This document shows, one piece after another, positions 34,637 through 45,701 of a stretch of DNA of 64,000 nucleotides. Position 1 is the stretch's first letter; each line of letters begins with the position of its first letter. The notes below the pieces were generated by a model. The model had not been told where the DNA came from. It searched no databases and worked only from the letters and a program-made list of their open reading frames with translations. The position numbers and the translations under genes were made by a program. The stretch spans positions 851,001 through 915,000 of the forward strand of contig CP065955.1 in assembly GCA_016126655.1 (NCBI GenBank), in the 5' to 3' direction. The DNA is from Aerococcaceae bacterium zg-1292. GTDB lineage: Bacteria > Bacillota > Bacilli > Lactobacillales > Aerococcaceae.

Positions 34637-36664
34637 ATGAGTAAACAATATTTATTAGAAATTGGCTTAGAAGAAATTCCAGCCCGCTTTTTGCAGCCAT
34701 TAAGTCTGCAATTAAAAGAGAGTGTGGAACAGTTTTTACAAGCGGAACGGATTCAATTTGATACGGTCACACCTTTAGCCACACCGAGACGTTTAGCCGT
34801 CATCGTCGATGGTTTAGCGGATAAGCAAGCAGATATTTCAGAAGTAGCAAAAGGCCCTGCGATGAAAATAGCAAAAGATGAAGCGGGTAATTGGTCCAAA
34901 GCTGCTCTAGGCTTTTTACGAGGACAAGGAGCAACGCCGGAAGATAGTTTTGTTGAGGCGATTAAAGGGGTTGATTACTTACACGTTAAGAAATTCATCC
35001 CTGGTCAATCGGTTGAGACGGTCTTAGCGCAATTACCACAAGTGATTCAAGCAATGACCTTTCCAGTAGCAATGCATTGGAATCAAATTGAAACCAGCTT
35101 TATTCGCCCGATTCATTGGATGGTGTCCTTATTAGATAATGAAGTGGTGCCGTTTGAATTTGTAGGAGTTACGGCAGACCGTATGAGCCGTGGACATCGT
35201 TTCTTAGGTCACGATGTGGTTATTCAATCGCCAGCAACCTATGTTGAACAATTAAAGCAAGAATGTGTCATGGTCGATTTCGCTGAGCGTCAAGCTATTA
35301 TTAAGGCACAAATTGAAGCATTAGCGTCTCAACAACAATGGATTGTGCCAATTGACGCTGATTTATTAGAAGAAGTAACCGCAATCGTAGAATGGCCAAC
35401 TGTATTTTATGGCGAATTTGAAACGAGTTATTTAGAAGTACCCGAGCAAGTATTGATTACTGCGATGCGTGACCATCAACGGTATTTCTATGCGACGAAT
35501 CAAGCAGGTGAATTATTACCATATTTTATCTCGGTACGCAATGGGAATGCTGAGCATTTAGAACAAGTGATTAAAGGGAATCGTAAAGTGTTGCGCGCTC
35601 GGCTAGAAGATGCCTTATTCTTCTACAAAGAAGATTTAAAACGTCCATTATCGTATTACTTAGAAAAACTAGAAAATGTCAATGAGCATTCTTCATTAGG
35701 GTCACTAGCCGCTAAACAACGTCGTGTCGGTGAATTGGTTCCAGTTTTGGCAAAAGCGATTCACGCAGATGAACAGGCGGTGCAAGATGCTGTCGCAGCC
35801 AGTGGTGTCTATAAATATGATTTAATGACACAAACTGTTGGCGAATTTGATGAATTACAAGGTGAAATTGGCGCTGTCTATGCCGAGCATTATGGTTTAT
35901 CTTCAGCGGTAGCTACTGCGATTAAAGAGCAATATTTACCTAAATCAAGTGGCGGTATGTTGCCGACAACGACAGCCAGTCAATTATTAGCCGTAGCCGA
36001 TAAGTTGGATACACTGATTCATTATTTTAAAGTAGAGTTGATTCCAACAGGTTCAAACGATCCATATGCTCTAAGACGACAAGCAACCGGCATTGTGGAA
36101 ATTGTGCTAGCTAACCAATGGCAGTTTGATTTAAATACGTTGTTATTACAACATCCATTAGTCCGAAATGATGAGCCATTATTAGCGGCCCTACAAGCCT
36201 TCTTTAAAGCACGTGTAGCGGTTGCTCTAGAACGTGAACAGATTGATTATGATATTATTCAAGCGGTTATCGCGAATAATCAAATGGTGTTAACGCAAAT
36301 GGTTCACACAGCGACGCAGTTACAGGCTAAAAAAGATGAAGAACCGGAACACTATCGTCAAATCGTTGAATCGATTACACGTGTGGTGAATTTAGGTGCC
36401 AAAGCGGAAGTGGCAGAGATGGATGTAGCATTAGCACAAACAGCGTCAGAAACCGCATTAATCAATTATGCGTCATCACTAGGATTAGGTAATGTGATGG
36501 ATGTTTTGCAACAATTAGTCGCACCGATTCAAGCGTATTTTGAAGAAAACATGGTGAATGCAGAGGATGAAGCAATTCGCCAAAATCGTTTAGCAACGAT
36601 GCGTACTTTAACTGATTATGTGTTGGATTACGTTGATCCACGTCAATTAATCAGTAAATTTTAA
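34637..36664 (+). CDS. glyS: Glycyl-tRNA synthetase beta subunit
   Basis: Beta subunit, responsible for tRNA recognition and assembly, 675 residues. Starts YLLEIGLEEIPARF as expected; RHFLG-type (HRFLGHDVV) and C-terminal HD/DALR-like anticodon segments (VNLGAKAEVAEMDVALAQ...ALINYA) are present. The second of two adjacent ATGs (34637) sits 6 nt from GAGGTG and is preferred to 34634. Confidence 0.96.
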   Translation: MSKQYLLEIGLEEIPARFLQPLSLQLKESVEQFLQAERIQFDTVTPLATPRRLAVIVDGLADKQADISEVAKGPAMKIAKDEAGNWSKAALGFLRGQGATPEDSFVEAIKGVDYLHVKKFIPGQSVETVLAQLPQVIQAMTFPVAMHWNQIETSFIRPIHWMVSLLDNEVVPFEFVGVTADRMSRGHRFLGHDVVIQSPATYVEQLKQECVMVDFAERQAIIKAQIEALASQQQWIVPIDADLLEEVTAIVEWPTVFYGEFETSYLEVPEQVLITAMRDHQRYFYATNQAGELLPYFISVRNGNAEHLEQVIKGNRKVLRARLEDALFFYKEDLKRPLSYYLEKLENVNEHSSLGSLAAKQRRVGELVPVLAKAIHADEQAVQDAVAASGVYKYDLMTQTVGEFDELQGEIGAVYAEHYGLSSAVATAIKEQYLPKSSGGMLPTTTASQLLAVADKLDTLIHYFKVELIPTGSNDPYALRRQATGIVEIVLANQWQFDLNTLLLQHPLVRNDEPLLAALQAFFKARVAVALEREQIDYDIIQAVIANNQMVLTQMVHTATQLQAKKDEEPEHYRQIVESITRVVNLGAKAEVAEMDVALAQTASETALINYASSLGLGNVMDVLQQLVAPIQAYFEENMVNAEDEAIRQNRLATMRTLTDYVLDYVDPRQLISKF

Positions 36665-36697
36665 TCAATAAACCATATAGAAAGGAAGTGAGGAATA

Positions 36698-38002
36698 ATG
36701 GCAACTTTTTTAGACCGAGCAAAAGTCAATGTAAAAGCGGGTAAAGGTGGCGATGGTATGGTCGCATTTCGCCGAGAAAAATACGTGCCAGACGGTGGCC
36801 CAGCCGGCGGTGACGGCGGTCGTGGAGGCAATGTGATTTTTCAAGTAGATGAAGGCTTACGAACATTGATGGATTTTCGTTACAATCGCCACTTTAAAGC
36901 AGCAAATGGTCAAAATGGCATGAGTAAGAGTAAATATGGTGCCGGTGCCGATGATTTAATTGTGAAAGTACCGCCTGGCACGTTAGTCCGTGATGTTGAA
37001 ACAAATACCTTAATTGCAGATTTAGTCGATAATGGACAACAAGTGGTTGTTGCTAAAGGCGGTCGTGGTGGTCGTGGTAATATTCGTTTTGCGACCCATA
37101 AAAATCCTGCACCATCCATCGCTGAAAATGGGGAGCCGGGCGAAGAACGTGAATTGTCGCTTGAATTGAAAGTGTTGGCAGATGCGGGATTAGTAGGTTA
37201 CCCGAGTGTGGGTAAATCTACCTTGTTATCGGTTGTCAGTAATGCCAAACCACGTATTGCCGACTATCAGTTTACAACATTGACACCCAATTTAGGTGTG
37301 GTGCAATTAGGTGTGGACCAAGAATTTGTCTTAGCCGATATGCCCGGATTAATTGAAGGTGCATCACAAGGTGTGGGCTTAGGGATTCATTTCTTGCGTC
37401 ATATCGAACGGACAAAAGTATTAATCCATGTTATCGATATGGCAGCGACCCATGGGCGTGACCCGTACCAAGACTTTTTAGATATTATCAATGAATTGGC
37501 AGCGTATAATGAAAAATTATTGGAGCGTCCGATGATTTTAGCACTGAATAAAATGGACGAGCCAGCTGCGCAAGAAAATGTTGGAACTTTTAAAGAAAAA
37601 GTCGTAGCCTATTATCAAGAACATCGTCAAGAATTACCATTTATGTATGAAATTAGTGCTTGGCAAACGACAGGCATTAAAGATTTATTGAATAAAACGT
37701 ATGAATTAATTCACACGACAGACTTTGTGCCATTAACTGAAGAAGTGATTGAAGCGGTACATTATCAATTAGAAGAGGAAGTACCATTCCACATCGAAGC
37801 GATTGAAGAAGGTTACTGGCGTTTATATGGTGAGAAAATCGAAAAATTATATGCGATGACCAATATGGTTCATGATGAAAGTATCGCACGTTTTGCCCGT
37901 CAGCTACGCTCAATGGGTGTCGATGAGGCGTTGCGTCAAGCCGGTGCGATGCCGGGCGATATCGTGGATTTAGCCGGTTATCAATTTGAGTTTGTCGATT
38001 AA
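36698..38002 (+). CDS. obg: GTPase Obg (CgtA)
   Basis: Essential ribosome-associated GTPase, 434 residues. Glycine-rich Obg fold ([20 protein letters not shown]), G domain with G1 [10 protein letters not shown]3 [10 protein letters not shown] and G4 NKMD, and a C-terminal OCT domain (about 355-434), as in Firmicutes. GGAAGTGAGG precedes the ATG. An acyltransferase gene follows after 14 bp. Confidence 0.97.
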   Translation: MATFLDRAKVNVKAGKGGDGMVAFRREKYVPDGGPAGGDGGRGGNVIFQVDEGLRTLMDFRYNRHFKAANGQNGMSKSKYGAGADDLIVKVPPGTLVRDVETNTLIADLVDNGQQVVVAKGGRGGRGNIRFATHKNPAPSIAENGEPGEERELSLELKVLADAGLVGYPSVGKSTLLSVVSNAKPRIADYQFTTLTPNLGVVQLGVDQEFVLADMPGLIEGASQGVGLGIHFLRHIERTKVLIHVIDMAATHGRDPYQDFLDIINELAAYNEKLLERPMILALNKMDEPAAQENVGTFKEKVVAYYQEHRQELPFMYEISAWQTTGIKDLLNKTYELIHTTDFVPLTEEVIEAVHYQLEEEVPFHIEAIEEGYWRLYGEKIEKLYAMTNMVHDESIARFARQLRSMGVDEALRQAGAMPGDIVDLAGYQFEFVD

Positions 38003-38016
38003 TTGAAGGTGAAACC

Positions 38017-39864
38017 ATGACGCAAGTATTAAAAAGAAAATTACCATATGTGGATGCCTTAGATGGTTTAAAAGGTTTAGCGATTATCATCATACTGGCT
38101 TATCGTTATACGGAGCATCTTGTTCCGGGTGGTTTTTTAGTCGTCAATTTATTTCTATTTATCGCTGGATTTCTCAATTTTAGATATTTTCATCATCATA
38201 TTAAACACGACCAACCCGTTGACTTTAAAGAATACTACCGACGTCGATTTGAACGGTTATTCTTTCCGATGCTATTTATGATGATGCTGGCGGTTGTCCT
38301 GATTCTATTCTTTGCTCGAGGGAATTTTTATAATTTACGAGGCATGGGTATTACGAGTTTATTATTTGGTAATAACTATTATCAATTATTTTTAAAGCAG
38401 TCGTATTTTAATCAGGCCGTCAATCAAAGTCCATTCGCGCATCTGTGGTTTACCTCTTTATATGCGGAACTAATCTTATTGACGCCATTACTCGTTATCT
38501 GTTGTTATCAGTGGCACAAAAATTCGTCACTGGCGATTAATATGTTATCGATTATTAGTGTGTTGTCGATGGTATTTATGGCGTATTTACATTGGACGGG
38601 CGCTGAAATTTCGCGTATCTATTTTGATGTATTGGCACGCTGTTCAGCTTATACTTTAGGTGGCATCTTCGCTTTTGTGGTACCATTGTCGATTCAGCCG
38701 AAAGTATTGGATAAAAAGGCGAAATGGCAGTTGACAATACTCGGTGCTGTCATCTTTTGGTTAGCATCCATGATGCTCTTATATATGTATGGGACGCGGC
38801 CATTCGCTTATCGGTTTGGTTTGTCATTTTTCTCAGTACTCAGTGTGGTGATGGTCTTTATTGCTATCTATCCGGGTACGGTTTGGCATCAACTATTTTC
38901 GAGTCAGCCATTGGTATGGCTCGGTAAACGTAGTTATTCGTATTATTTATGGCTTTATCCAGTCAGTTTAATTTTGCCAAATGTTATTAAAATCATTAAT
39001 CGCAACTATGTGATACATATATTAGCAGGTATCTTTGTAACAGGATTATTGGCGGAATTGACGTATCAATTGATTGAGCGAAAACGCATTAGTATGCCGT
39101 TTGGTCAAGATATTAATTGGCAGAAGATGAAGTTTCAGTTAAATTATTTAAGAAATAGTAAGTCGGGTATGTTAACTACCAAATGTGCCATCGGATTTTA
39201 TGCGTTTATTGTCACGGTTGGGATGCTTGGAATGATTTTTGCACCGCAATTAGGTAGTGGTGAGACGAAAATATTGGCAAAGACATTTGAAAAAAATACC
39301 GCACTGGCTGCAAAGACACGTTATGGCGAAGAAAATCGAACAATGGTCATTAATAATATCGAGGGACTCGATCAACAAGTGAAATTATATGCCAATGCAC
39401 TAGATATTACTTTTGTGGGTGATTCCTTACTATTAGCTTCGACTAAGGAAATACTAGACGTCTTTCCCAAAGCGGTTATTGATGTTCAAGAAGGGCGTCA
39501 ATTATATGCGAGTGTCGAGACTATTGAAAAATTAAAACAAGATAATCGATTGAAACAGACGGTTGTTACATTGGTCGGATTAAATGGCACCTTTACACAA
39601 GGTCAAATCAATGACTATATTGAAGCAATTGGTGAAGATCATCTGGTATATTTTGTATTGGTAGGTACGAATCTCTCGTGGTCGAAGCAATTAAATGACC
39701 AGTTAATGCAGGCGACACAACGATTTGGTAATGTTCGCATTATCGATTGGTCGTCAATGATTAATTCCCATCCAAGTTGGCTTCTGGATGATTTCCATCC
39801 AAATGAAACAGGCTCACTTGAATTAGCGAAATTAATTGCTAGTGAATTGTACCGCCAACGCTAA
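38017..39864 (+). CDS. OatA-like membrane acyltransferase with C-terminal SGNH domain
   Basis: 615 residues: acyltransferase_3 membrane domain (about 10 helices to residue 410) fused to an extracellular SGNH domain. OatA-type enzymes O-acetylate muramic acid and give lysozyme resistance. The SGNH catalytic set is present: FVGDSLLLA (Ser), LNGTF (Asn) and DDFHPNETG (Asp/His). In the membrane domain, the His of the usual YH...PGGxxGVDxFFVLSG block is replaced (AYRYTEHLVPGG) and GVD reads VVN, so acetyl transfer across the membrane may use another residue or be impaired. It lies 14 bp after obg and is probably co-transcribed. Confidence 0.85.
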   Translation: MTQVLKRKLPYVDALDGLKGLAIIIILAYRYTEHLVPGGFLVVNLFLFIAGFLNFRYFHHHIKHDQPVDFKEYYRRRFERLFFPMLFMMMLAVVLILFFARGNFYNLRGMGITSLLFGNNYYQLFLKQSYFNQAVNQSPFAHLWFTSLYAELILLTPLLVICCYQWHKNSSLAINMLSIISVLSMVFMAYLHWTGAEISRIYFDVLARCSAYTLGGIFAFVVPLSIQPKVLDKKAKWQLTILGAVIFWLASMMLLYMYGTRPFAYRFGLSFFSVLSVVMVFIAIYPGTVWHQLFSSQPLVWLGKRSYSYYLWLYPVSLILPNVIKIINRNYVIHILAGIFVTGLLAELTYQLIERKRISMPFGQDINWQKMKFQLNYLRNSKSGMLTTKCAIGFYAFIVTVGMLGMIFAPQLGSGETKILAKTFEKNTALAAKTRYGEENRTMVINNIEGLDQQVKLYANALDITFVGDSLLLASTKEILDVFPKAVIDVQEGRQLYASVETIEKLKQDNRLKQTVVTLVGLNGTFTQGQINDYIEAIGEDHLVYFVLVGTNLSWSKQLNDQLMQATQRFGNVRIIDWSSMINSHPSWLLDDFHPNETGSLELAKLIASELYRQR

Positions 39865-39882
39865 AGAATGATGTAGGATGAA

Positions 39883-40002
39883 AAAAATAGTGCGAGCGCG
39901 GGCGCTATGCCTCGAACCACTGGAACAAAAAGCGCAGGAGTACATAAGTACTCTAAGCGTTTTGTGAAGTGGATGTCGAGGCAGCCCAAGCGAGCCAAAA
40001 AT
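39883..40002 (+). repeat. Covarying hairpin element upstream of rnz
   Basis: Single copy with TGCCTCGA/TCGAGGCA, outer GGG/CCC and an apical hairpin GGAGTAC-ATAA-GTACTC flanked by CAAAAAGCGC/GCGTTTTG. The tail abuts TAGGAGC. Confidence 0.9.
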
Positions 40003-40017
40003 TAGGAGCAGAATTGA

Positions 40018-40953
40018 ATGAAATTATTATTTTTAGGAACAGGTGCAGGTGTTCCTGCCAAGAGTCGTAATGTTAGTTCGCTAGCATTAAAGCTACTAGA
40101 TGAATTAAATGAAACATGGCTTTTTGATTGTGGTGAAGCCACACAACATAAAATTTTAGAAACCACATTAAAACCGCGTAAAATATCAAATATTTTTATT
40201 ACGCACTTACATGGTGATCATATCTTTGGTTTACCTGGCTTTTTAAGCAGTCGTTCATTTCAAGGTGGTGACGGTGATCCACTAACGATTTATGGACCCA
40301 CAGGTATTCGTCAATTTATTCAATCTGCTTTACGTTTTTCAAAATCACGTTTATCATATCGCATTAAATTTATTGAATTAGAAGATAATGGTGGCGTACT
40401 AGATTTATCAAACGGTTGGAAGGTTAAATACTTACCGTTAAATCATGGTGTACAATGTTTTGGTTACCGTATTATTGAGCCGGATGCTCAAGGAGAGTTA
40501 CTCATTGATTTACTCGAACCGTATAATATTCCCAATGGACCAATTTTTGGACAATTAAAACGCGGTGAAACTGTCACGCTTAGCGATGGCACTGTGTTGG
40601 ATGGCAAACAATTTATTGGACCAGACCGCAAAGGACGTATTGTTACGATTTTAGGGGATACGCGTCCATGTGATAATTTAAATATTTTAGCGAAAAATGC
40701 AGATGTTTTAGTCCATGAAGCTACCTATGAGGGGAACGAAGCGCAATTAGCCGCTGCTCATTATCACTCAACGAATGTACAAGCAGCGACCGTTGCGAAA
40801 AATGCACATGCAAAACAATTGTATTTAAATCATATTAGTGCAAGGTATTTAGGTAAAGAAGCTAAACAATTAGAGTTTGAAGCGAAAAAAGTATTTGACA
40901 ATACACATTTAGTTTATGACTTACAAGAATATGATGTTCCAGTGAAAATATAG
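40018..40953 (+). CDS. rnz: Ribonuclease Z
   Basis: Metallo-beta-lactamase-fold tRNA 3' endonuclease, 311 residues, the long bacterial form. Zinc motif [25 protein letters not shown], and further ligands in [10 protein letters not shown] and [15 protein letters not shown] lies about 9 nt before the ATG. A short-chain dehydrogenase follows on the same strand, a common RNase Z neighbour in Lactobacillales. Confidence 0.95.
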   Translation: MKLLFLGTGAGVPAKSRNVSSLALKLLDELNETWLFDCGEATQHKILETTLKPRKISNIFITHLHGDHIFGLPGFLSSRSFQGGDGDPLTIYGPTGIRQFIQSALRFSKSRLSYRIKFIELEDNGGVLDLSNGWKVKYLPLNHGVQCFGYRIIEPDAQGELLIDLLEPYNIPNGPIFGQLKRGETVTLSDGTVLDGKQFIGPDRKGRIVTILGDTRPCDNLNILAKNADVLVHEATYEGNEAQLAAAHYHSTNVQAATVAKNAHAKQLYLNHISARYLGKEAKQLEFEAKKVFDNTHLVYDLQEYDVPVKI

Positions 40954-41052
40954 AGTGTGCGTTAATATAACACTTCAAACATTGTAAAATTTGGTGTGAG
41001 TGAAAGTGCGAGACATCCGTCTACGAAAGATAAGACGAGGAGGAATATTCGG

Positions 41053-41838
41053 ATGAAAGGCAAACATATTTTAATTACGGGTGCTTCAAGTGGTATTGGC
41101 GAAGCAGTGGCAAAAAAAGCTGCGGCACAAGGTGCCAACTTAACATTGGTAGCACGTAATACGAAAAAATTAACACGATTAGCTAAAGATTTAGCAGCAC
41201 AATATGATACAACTACTTTAGTAGTAAAATGTGATATGTCTGACCCTAAACAAATTGAACGCATGGTCAAAAAATCTGTGCATCGATTTAAAAATATTGA
41301 CGTGCTGATGAATTGTGCTGGATACGGAACATTTAAAGAAGCCATTGAATTTACGTATGATGAGATTGTTGAAATGTTTAAAGTAAATACCTTTGGTATG
41401 ATGCATTTAGCCAACTTAGCAGTCCTCCATATGAAACGTGGCAGCCGTATCTTTTTTGTCAGCTCAATTGCCGGAAAAATTGCGACACCTGCGTCAAGTG
41501 TTTATTCAGCAACAAAATCAGCCATTTTAAGCTATTCGGATGCGCTCCGACTAGAATTAAAATCAAAAGGGATTAGGGTGACAACCATTAATCCAGGTCC
41601 GGTACGTACGGAGTTTTTCAATCATGATGAACGTTCAAAAACTTATTATGAGCGCATCAAAGACATAAGCTTATCTGCCGAAGATTTAGCTAATCTGATA
41701 ATCCGTGTGATGAACAACCAGCCATCACGCCGTGAAATCAACACCCCAAACATAATGGCACTAGCCGCAAACCTATACCACCTATTCCCCAAAATAGGCG
41801 ATCACCTAACACTAAACACATTTAATTATAAAACATAG
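41053..41838 (+). CDS. Short-chain dehydrogenase/reductase, DltE/YqjQ type
   Basis: Classical SDR of 261 residues. NAD(P)-binding ITGASSGIGEAVA, NCAGYG, and catalytic Ser in FVSSIAGKI with YSATKSA (Tyr-x3-Lys). NPGPVRTEF marks the substrate loop. The ATG at 41053 is selected by AGGAGG 9 nt upstream; a GTG at 40996 has no site. Substrate unknown. Its stop codon TAG is supplied by the first bases of a hairpin element, so the original C-terminus may have been different. Confidence 0.9.
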   Translation: MKGKHILITGASSGIGEAVAKKAAAQGANLTLVARNTKKLTRLAKDLAAQYDTTTLVVKCDMSDPKQIERMVKKSVHRFKNIDVLMNCAGYGTFKEAIEFTYDEIVEMFKVNTFGMMHLANLAVLHMKRGSRIFFVSSIAGKIATPASSVYSATKSAILSYSDALRLELKSKGIRVTTINPGPVRTEFFNHDERSKTYYERIKDISLSAEDLANLIIRVMNNQPSRREINTPNIMALAANLYHLFPKIGDHLTLNTFNYKT

Positions 41839-42072
41839 TGTGAGCGTGGGCGTTCTGACTTGAACCACTGGAGCAAAGGTCGTAGAAGCGCAGAGGCGCT
41901 TCAAGAGCTTTGCGAAGTGGACGTCAAGTCAGCCCAAGCGAACCGGAATAAAACATAGTGCGACAATGAGCGCTCTGAAATGAACCACTGGAGCAAAATG
42001 CGCGGGAGTGCGCTTGAGCGCTCCAAGCGTTTTGTGAAGTGGAGTCATTTCAGCTCATTGGAGCCAGAATAA
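41832..42072 (+). repeat. Two tandem hairpin elements with completely different but paired arms
   Basis: Copy 41832-41950: CTGACTTGA/TCAAGTCAG, outer GGG/CCC. Copy 41952-42072: CTGAAATGA/TCATTTCAG, outer CAATGAG/CTCATTG, bulge CGCT, apical GGAGTGCGC/GAGCGCTCC. The two neighbours are one of the clearest demonstrations of compensatory change. Confidence 0.92.
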
Positions 42073-42230
42073 AACATAGTGCGAGCGCGGGCGTTCTGAC
42101 TTGAACCACTGGAAAACATGGTGAGAGAGAGGACGTTCTGCCTCGAACCACTGGAGCAGTGGTCGCCCAAGCGCTAAGGCGCTTCAAGAGCAATGCGAAG
42201 TGGACGTCAAGTCAGCCCAAGCGAACAACC
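42073..42230 (+). repeat. Nested or recombinant hairpin element
   Basis: A 5' arm fragment (42073-42113, CTGACTTGA) is followed by a second 5' arm (CTGCCTCGA, 42115-) and only one 3' arm, TCAAGTCAG. The 3' arm matches the outer fragment, not the adjacent arm, as if one element inserted into another and lost its own 3' half. Confidence 0.75.
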
Positions 42231-42301
42231 ATTAACTGATACTTGTTAAACCCAGTATTGCGTGATAAAGTAGAAGAAAAGTGAAAGAGAGGGATATGCA
42301 T

Positions 42302-42724
42302 ATGAAAGGACAATGGAAATTAATTGTTTCACTAATTATTTTAATTGTAGTTGTTGCGTTTGCACTACAAAACACCGGTGTTACGCCAGTAAATTTCTTT
42401 TTTGCTGAATACAGAATTCCACTGGTATTAGTGATTTTATTCAGTTTATTAATAGGAGTAATTGTTGGTTTAATTGCATCATTTTCAACGATTTCATCAC
42501 ATTCGCGTGAGAAAAAAGTGGTTCAAAAAGAATTATCTGCATTAAAAGAAAGCCACTTACGTGAATTAGCTGATAAAGACAGTGAGATTACTCATTTACG
42601 TACTCAAGTGCGTGAATTGAAACAAGTGAAGAAAAATACAGTTAATGTTAGTCAAGAAGAAGTGGCAGAATTAACACCGAATATGGATGTTGAAGCAAGT
42701 AATCAATCAGAAGTAGTAGAATAA
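42302..42724 (+). CDS. LapA-like (DUF1049) membrane protein
   Basis: 140 residues. Two transmembrane helices (about 4-24 and 38-62) with the family block FALQNTGVTPVNFFFAEYRIPLVLVIL, then a cytoplasmic coiled coil (about 70-120) and an acidic tail. LapA proteins have a role in envelope assembly in enterobacteria; the Gram-positive role is not established. The ATG at 42302 is set by GAGAGGGA; earlier starts at 42281 and 42296 are poorly spaced. recJ follows 13 bp downstream. Confidence 0.82.
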   Translation: MKGQWKLIVSLIILIVVVAFALQNTGVTPVNFFFAEYRIPLVLVILFSLLIGVIVGLIASFSTISSHSREKKVVQKELSALKESHLRELADKDSEITHLRTQVRELKQVKKNTVNVSQEEVAELTPNMDVEASNQSEVVE

Positions 42725-42737
42725 CGGAGTGGATGAC

Positions 42738-45080
42738 ATGCGACGTTCTCAATATTTATGGAAATATCCGCAATTGAATGATGAAATAGCGGAACAAGTC
42801 AATCAACTACAAGCAGCGGGTCTGAAATATTCACCCGCTTTTCTGCGTTTATGTTTAGCCAGAGGATTGAATACACCACAAGCGATTCAAGAGGCGACAA
42901 ATCAAGAACCGCAACGCTATCATGACCCCTTTTTGTTGTATGATATGCAACGAGCCGTTAATCGTTTGCATCAAGCAATTGAAGCGGGCGAACACATTCT
43001 CATCTACGGCGACTACGATGCCGATGGTATTACCAGTACCTTAATTCTTGTGGAAGCATTAGAAAGTTTGGGCGCCAATTATTCCTATTATTTGCCGAAT
43101 CGTTTGATAGATGGCTACGGACCAAATCGCCAGCGTTATCAACAAAAAATTGAAGAAGAGGGCGTTCAATTGATATTAACGTGTGATAATGGTGTAGCTG
43201 GCTTTGAAGCCATCGCCTATGCGCAAGCGAAAAATGTAGATGTTATTGTGTCCGACCACCATGAGTTGCAGTCAACGTTACCGGATGCGTATGCGATTAT
43301 TCATCCGAAACATCCTAAAGGTGACTATCCGTTTAAAGAATTATGTGGCGCGGGCGTTGCTTTAAAATTAGCCCATGCCTTAACTGGTGAACTCCCTCCC
43401 GAAGCGCTGGAATTAGCCGCTATCGGTACCATTGCAGACTTAGTGTCACTCTCTGATGAAAACCGTACCCTTGTACTAAGTGGCTTAGGGATGATGAAAG
43501 AGACTGTGCGTATCGGGTTGGAATTATTATTAACACAAGAAAAAGTCAATCTTAATGACATCAATACCGAAACCATTGGATTTATTGTGGGACCTCGATT
43601 AAATGCTATTGGACGACTAGGGGACCCGACACCTGCACTGGAATTACTCCGTGCAGTAGATGAAGCAGAAGCGCAATCGTTACTACAATTAATCAATGAT
43701 AAAAATAAGGAGCGCCAAGCAATTGTGGCGATGATTATGCAGCAAGTCGTACAACGGATTGACGAAAAAGGTACGATTCCGGATATCATTATTGAAGCCG
43801 ACCCAGACTGGCCAGCAGGTGTATTGGGTATTGTTTCCAGTCGTTTAGTAGAAAAATATCATCGCCCAACTATTTTATTCCAATATATGACAGAAACTCA
43901 GCAATATCGGGGAAGTGGCCGTAGTATTAAAGGGCTTAACTTATTTAACTGGCTGAGCAGTCAATCGGCTAAGATTGCGCAATTTGGTGGACACGACCAA
44001 GCGGCAGGTTTAACTATTGCTTTTGACCAATGGCAAGCGTTTAATGAAGCCATGCTGTCGTCAGCAACTGAATATCGAGTTATTTTTGAACAAAAGCCAG
44101 AGCTATTGATTGATGTAACTATTCAACCAGATGAATGTACTGTAGAATTTATCAATGAATGTGCCCAATTGGGTCCATTTGGTATGGATAATCCCAAACC
44201 AGTAATTGCGTTTGACCCAGTGCAGTTAAAACAAAAACGCATGATTGGTAATGACCAGCAACACGTTAAGTTTGTTGTAGCTGACACTAATACGAATGCA
44301 GTAGTAGAAGGGATTGGCTTTAATAAGGCAAGTCTATTTGACACGATTAATATAGACCAAGATTGTGCCATAGCTGGTGAATTATCGCTTAATCAATGGA
44401 ATGGTAAAGTCACGCCTCAAGTACAGTTAACAGATTTAGCTGTTTTTGGCACTCAGTGGCGTGATTTTCGTGCCACAAAAATTAATCCAGCCATATTAAC
44501 AGCGAAAAAGGCACTCTATGTGTATCAAAGCAATCGTTTAGCTGATTGGTTGCAGCAACACATTGATTCATCCAATGAGATTTGTGCTTATGATTCACTG
44601 GACAAAATAGATTTAGCAACATTTGAACATCTTGTATTGTTCCAACCGCCAGCCAATATAGAGAATTTTAATCAGTTGATGCAGCATTCATGGGCGCAAA
44701 TTGATTTAGGTGTCTATTTAGAAGAATCCAAATGGTTAGCAGGGTTACCGACTCGACCTGATTTTGCGGTGATTTACCGTTGGATACAACAACAACAACA
44801 GGAACCTTTTAATGTCCGGAATACTCTGTCACAATTATGTAAAGAATTTAACCTACCAATTCCAAAATTAAAATGCATTTTTTACGTGTTTTTTGAAGCA
44901 AAATTTGTTACAATAGTAAATGGTTTTGCGACTGTACAAATTATTGAGACAAATTCAAAGCGTGATTTGTTTCAAACGCAAGCTTATCAACTTTATGAGA
45001 AAGCTTACCGTGCAGAAGCATTACTCAACTATCAAACAATCGAACAGATTAAACTATATATAGATGAATTGAGGAATTAG
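42738..45080 (+). CDS. recJ: Single-stranded-DNA exonuclease RecJ
   Basis: DHH-family 5'-3' exonuclease of recombination and mismatch repair, 780 residues, the long Firmicute form with an additional C-terminal domain. Motifs: [25 protein letters not shown] (the DHH motif) and the DHHA1 block [15 protein letters not shown] with [15 protein letters not shown] is 8 nt before the ATG at 42738; a GTG at 42729 overlaps that site. apt follows after 1 bp and is certainly co-transcribed, the usual recJ-apt order. Confidence 0.95.
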   Translation: MRRSQYLWKYPQLNDEIAEQVNQLQAAGLKYSPAFLRLCLARGLNTPQAIQEATNQEPQRYHDPFLLYDMQRAVNRLHQAIEAGEHILIYGDYDADGITSTLILVEALESLGANYSYYLPNRLIDGYGPNRQRYQQKIEEEGVQLILTCDNGVAGFEAIAYAQAKNVDVIVSDHHELQSTLPDAYAIIHPKHPKGDYPFKELCGAGVALKLAHALTGELPPEALELAAIGTIADLVSLSDENRTLVLSGLGMMKETVRIGLELLLTQEKVNLNDINTETIGFIVGPRLNAIGRLGDPTPALELLRAVDEAEAQSLLQLINDKNKERQAIVAMIMQQVVQRIDEKGTIPDIIIEADPDWPAGVLGIVSSRLVEKYHRPTILFQYMTETQQYRGSGRSIKGLNLFNWLSSQSAKIAQFGGHDQAAGLTIAFDQWQAFNEAMLSSATEYRVIFEQKPELLIDVTIQPDECTVEFINECAQLGPFGMDNPKPVIAFDPVQLKQKRMIGNDQQHVKFVVADTNTNAVVEGIGFNKASLFDTINIDQDCAIAGELSLNQWNGKVTPQVQLTDLAVFGTQWRDFRATKINPAILTAKKALYVYQSNRLADWLQQHIDSSNEICAYDSLDKIDLATFEHLVLFQPPANIENFNQLMQHSWAQIDLGVYLEESKWLAGLPTRPDFAVIYRWIQQQQQEPFNVRNTLSQLCKEFNLPIPKLKCIFYVFFEAKFVTIVNGFATVQIIETNSKRDLFQTQAYQLYEKAYRAEALLNYQTIEQIKLYIDELRN

Positions 45081-45081
45081 A

Positions 45082-45594
45082 ATGGAATTAAAAAAATATA
45101 TTGCCCGTGTCGATAACTACCCTTCAGAAGGTATCATTTTCCGTGATATTACACCATTGATGGCAGATGGAAAAGCTTTTTCACATGCGACGCAACAAAT
45201 TGTCAATTATGCGAAAGAATTAGAAGTTGATGTTGTCGTAGGACCTGAAGCACGTGGTTTCATTGTGGGATGCCCGGTGGCATACGCATTGGAAATTGGC
45301 TTTGTACCTGTACGTAAAAAAGGTAAATTACCACGTAAAGTTGTTGAAGTTGATTACTCATTGGAATACGGCAGCAATACATTAACGATTCACGAAGATG
45401 CGATTAAACCAGGACAGCGTGTCTTAATTACTGATGATTTGTTAGCTACTGGTGGGACTATTAAAGCGACCATCGATTTAGTTGAAAAATTAGGTGGTGT
45501 AGTAGCAGGTTGTGCCTTCTTAATCGAATTAGATGAATTAAAAGGTAAAGATTTATTAGCAGGCTACGATTATATCGCGTTGATGAACTATTAA
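45082..45594 (+). CDS. apt: Adenine phosphoribosyltransferase
   Basis: Salvages adenine to AMP with PRPP, 170 residues. N-terminal [35 protein letters not shown], and the PRPP loop [23 protein letters not shown] precedes the ATG. Last gene before a terminator. Confidence 0.97.
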   Translation: MELKKYIARVDNYPSEGIIFRDITPLMADGKAFSHATQQIVNYAKELEVDVVVGPEARGFIVGCPVAYALEIGFVPVRKKGKLPRKVVEVDYSLEYGSNTLTIHEDAIKPGQRVLITDDLLATGGTIKATIDLVEKLGGVVAGCAFLIELDELKGKDLLAGYDYIALMNY

Positions 45595-45611
45595 TTTTAG
45601 TATTGATAATC

Positions 45612-45685
45612 GGAAAGTATCAAAATCACTGACGTTTTCGGTAACTGTATTTCTACTGGACGCTGATTCTGATACTTTCTTTTTA
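45612..45685 (+). terminator. Terminator after recJ-apt
   Basis: GAAAGTATCAAAATCA pairs with TGATTCTGATACTTTC (one mismatch) over a 41-nt loop, followed by TTTTT. Confidence 0.7.
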
Positions 45686-45701
45686 TCAAAAGGAGAGAGA
45701 G

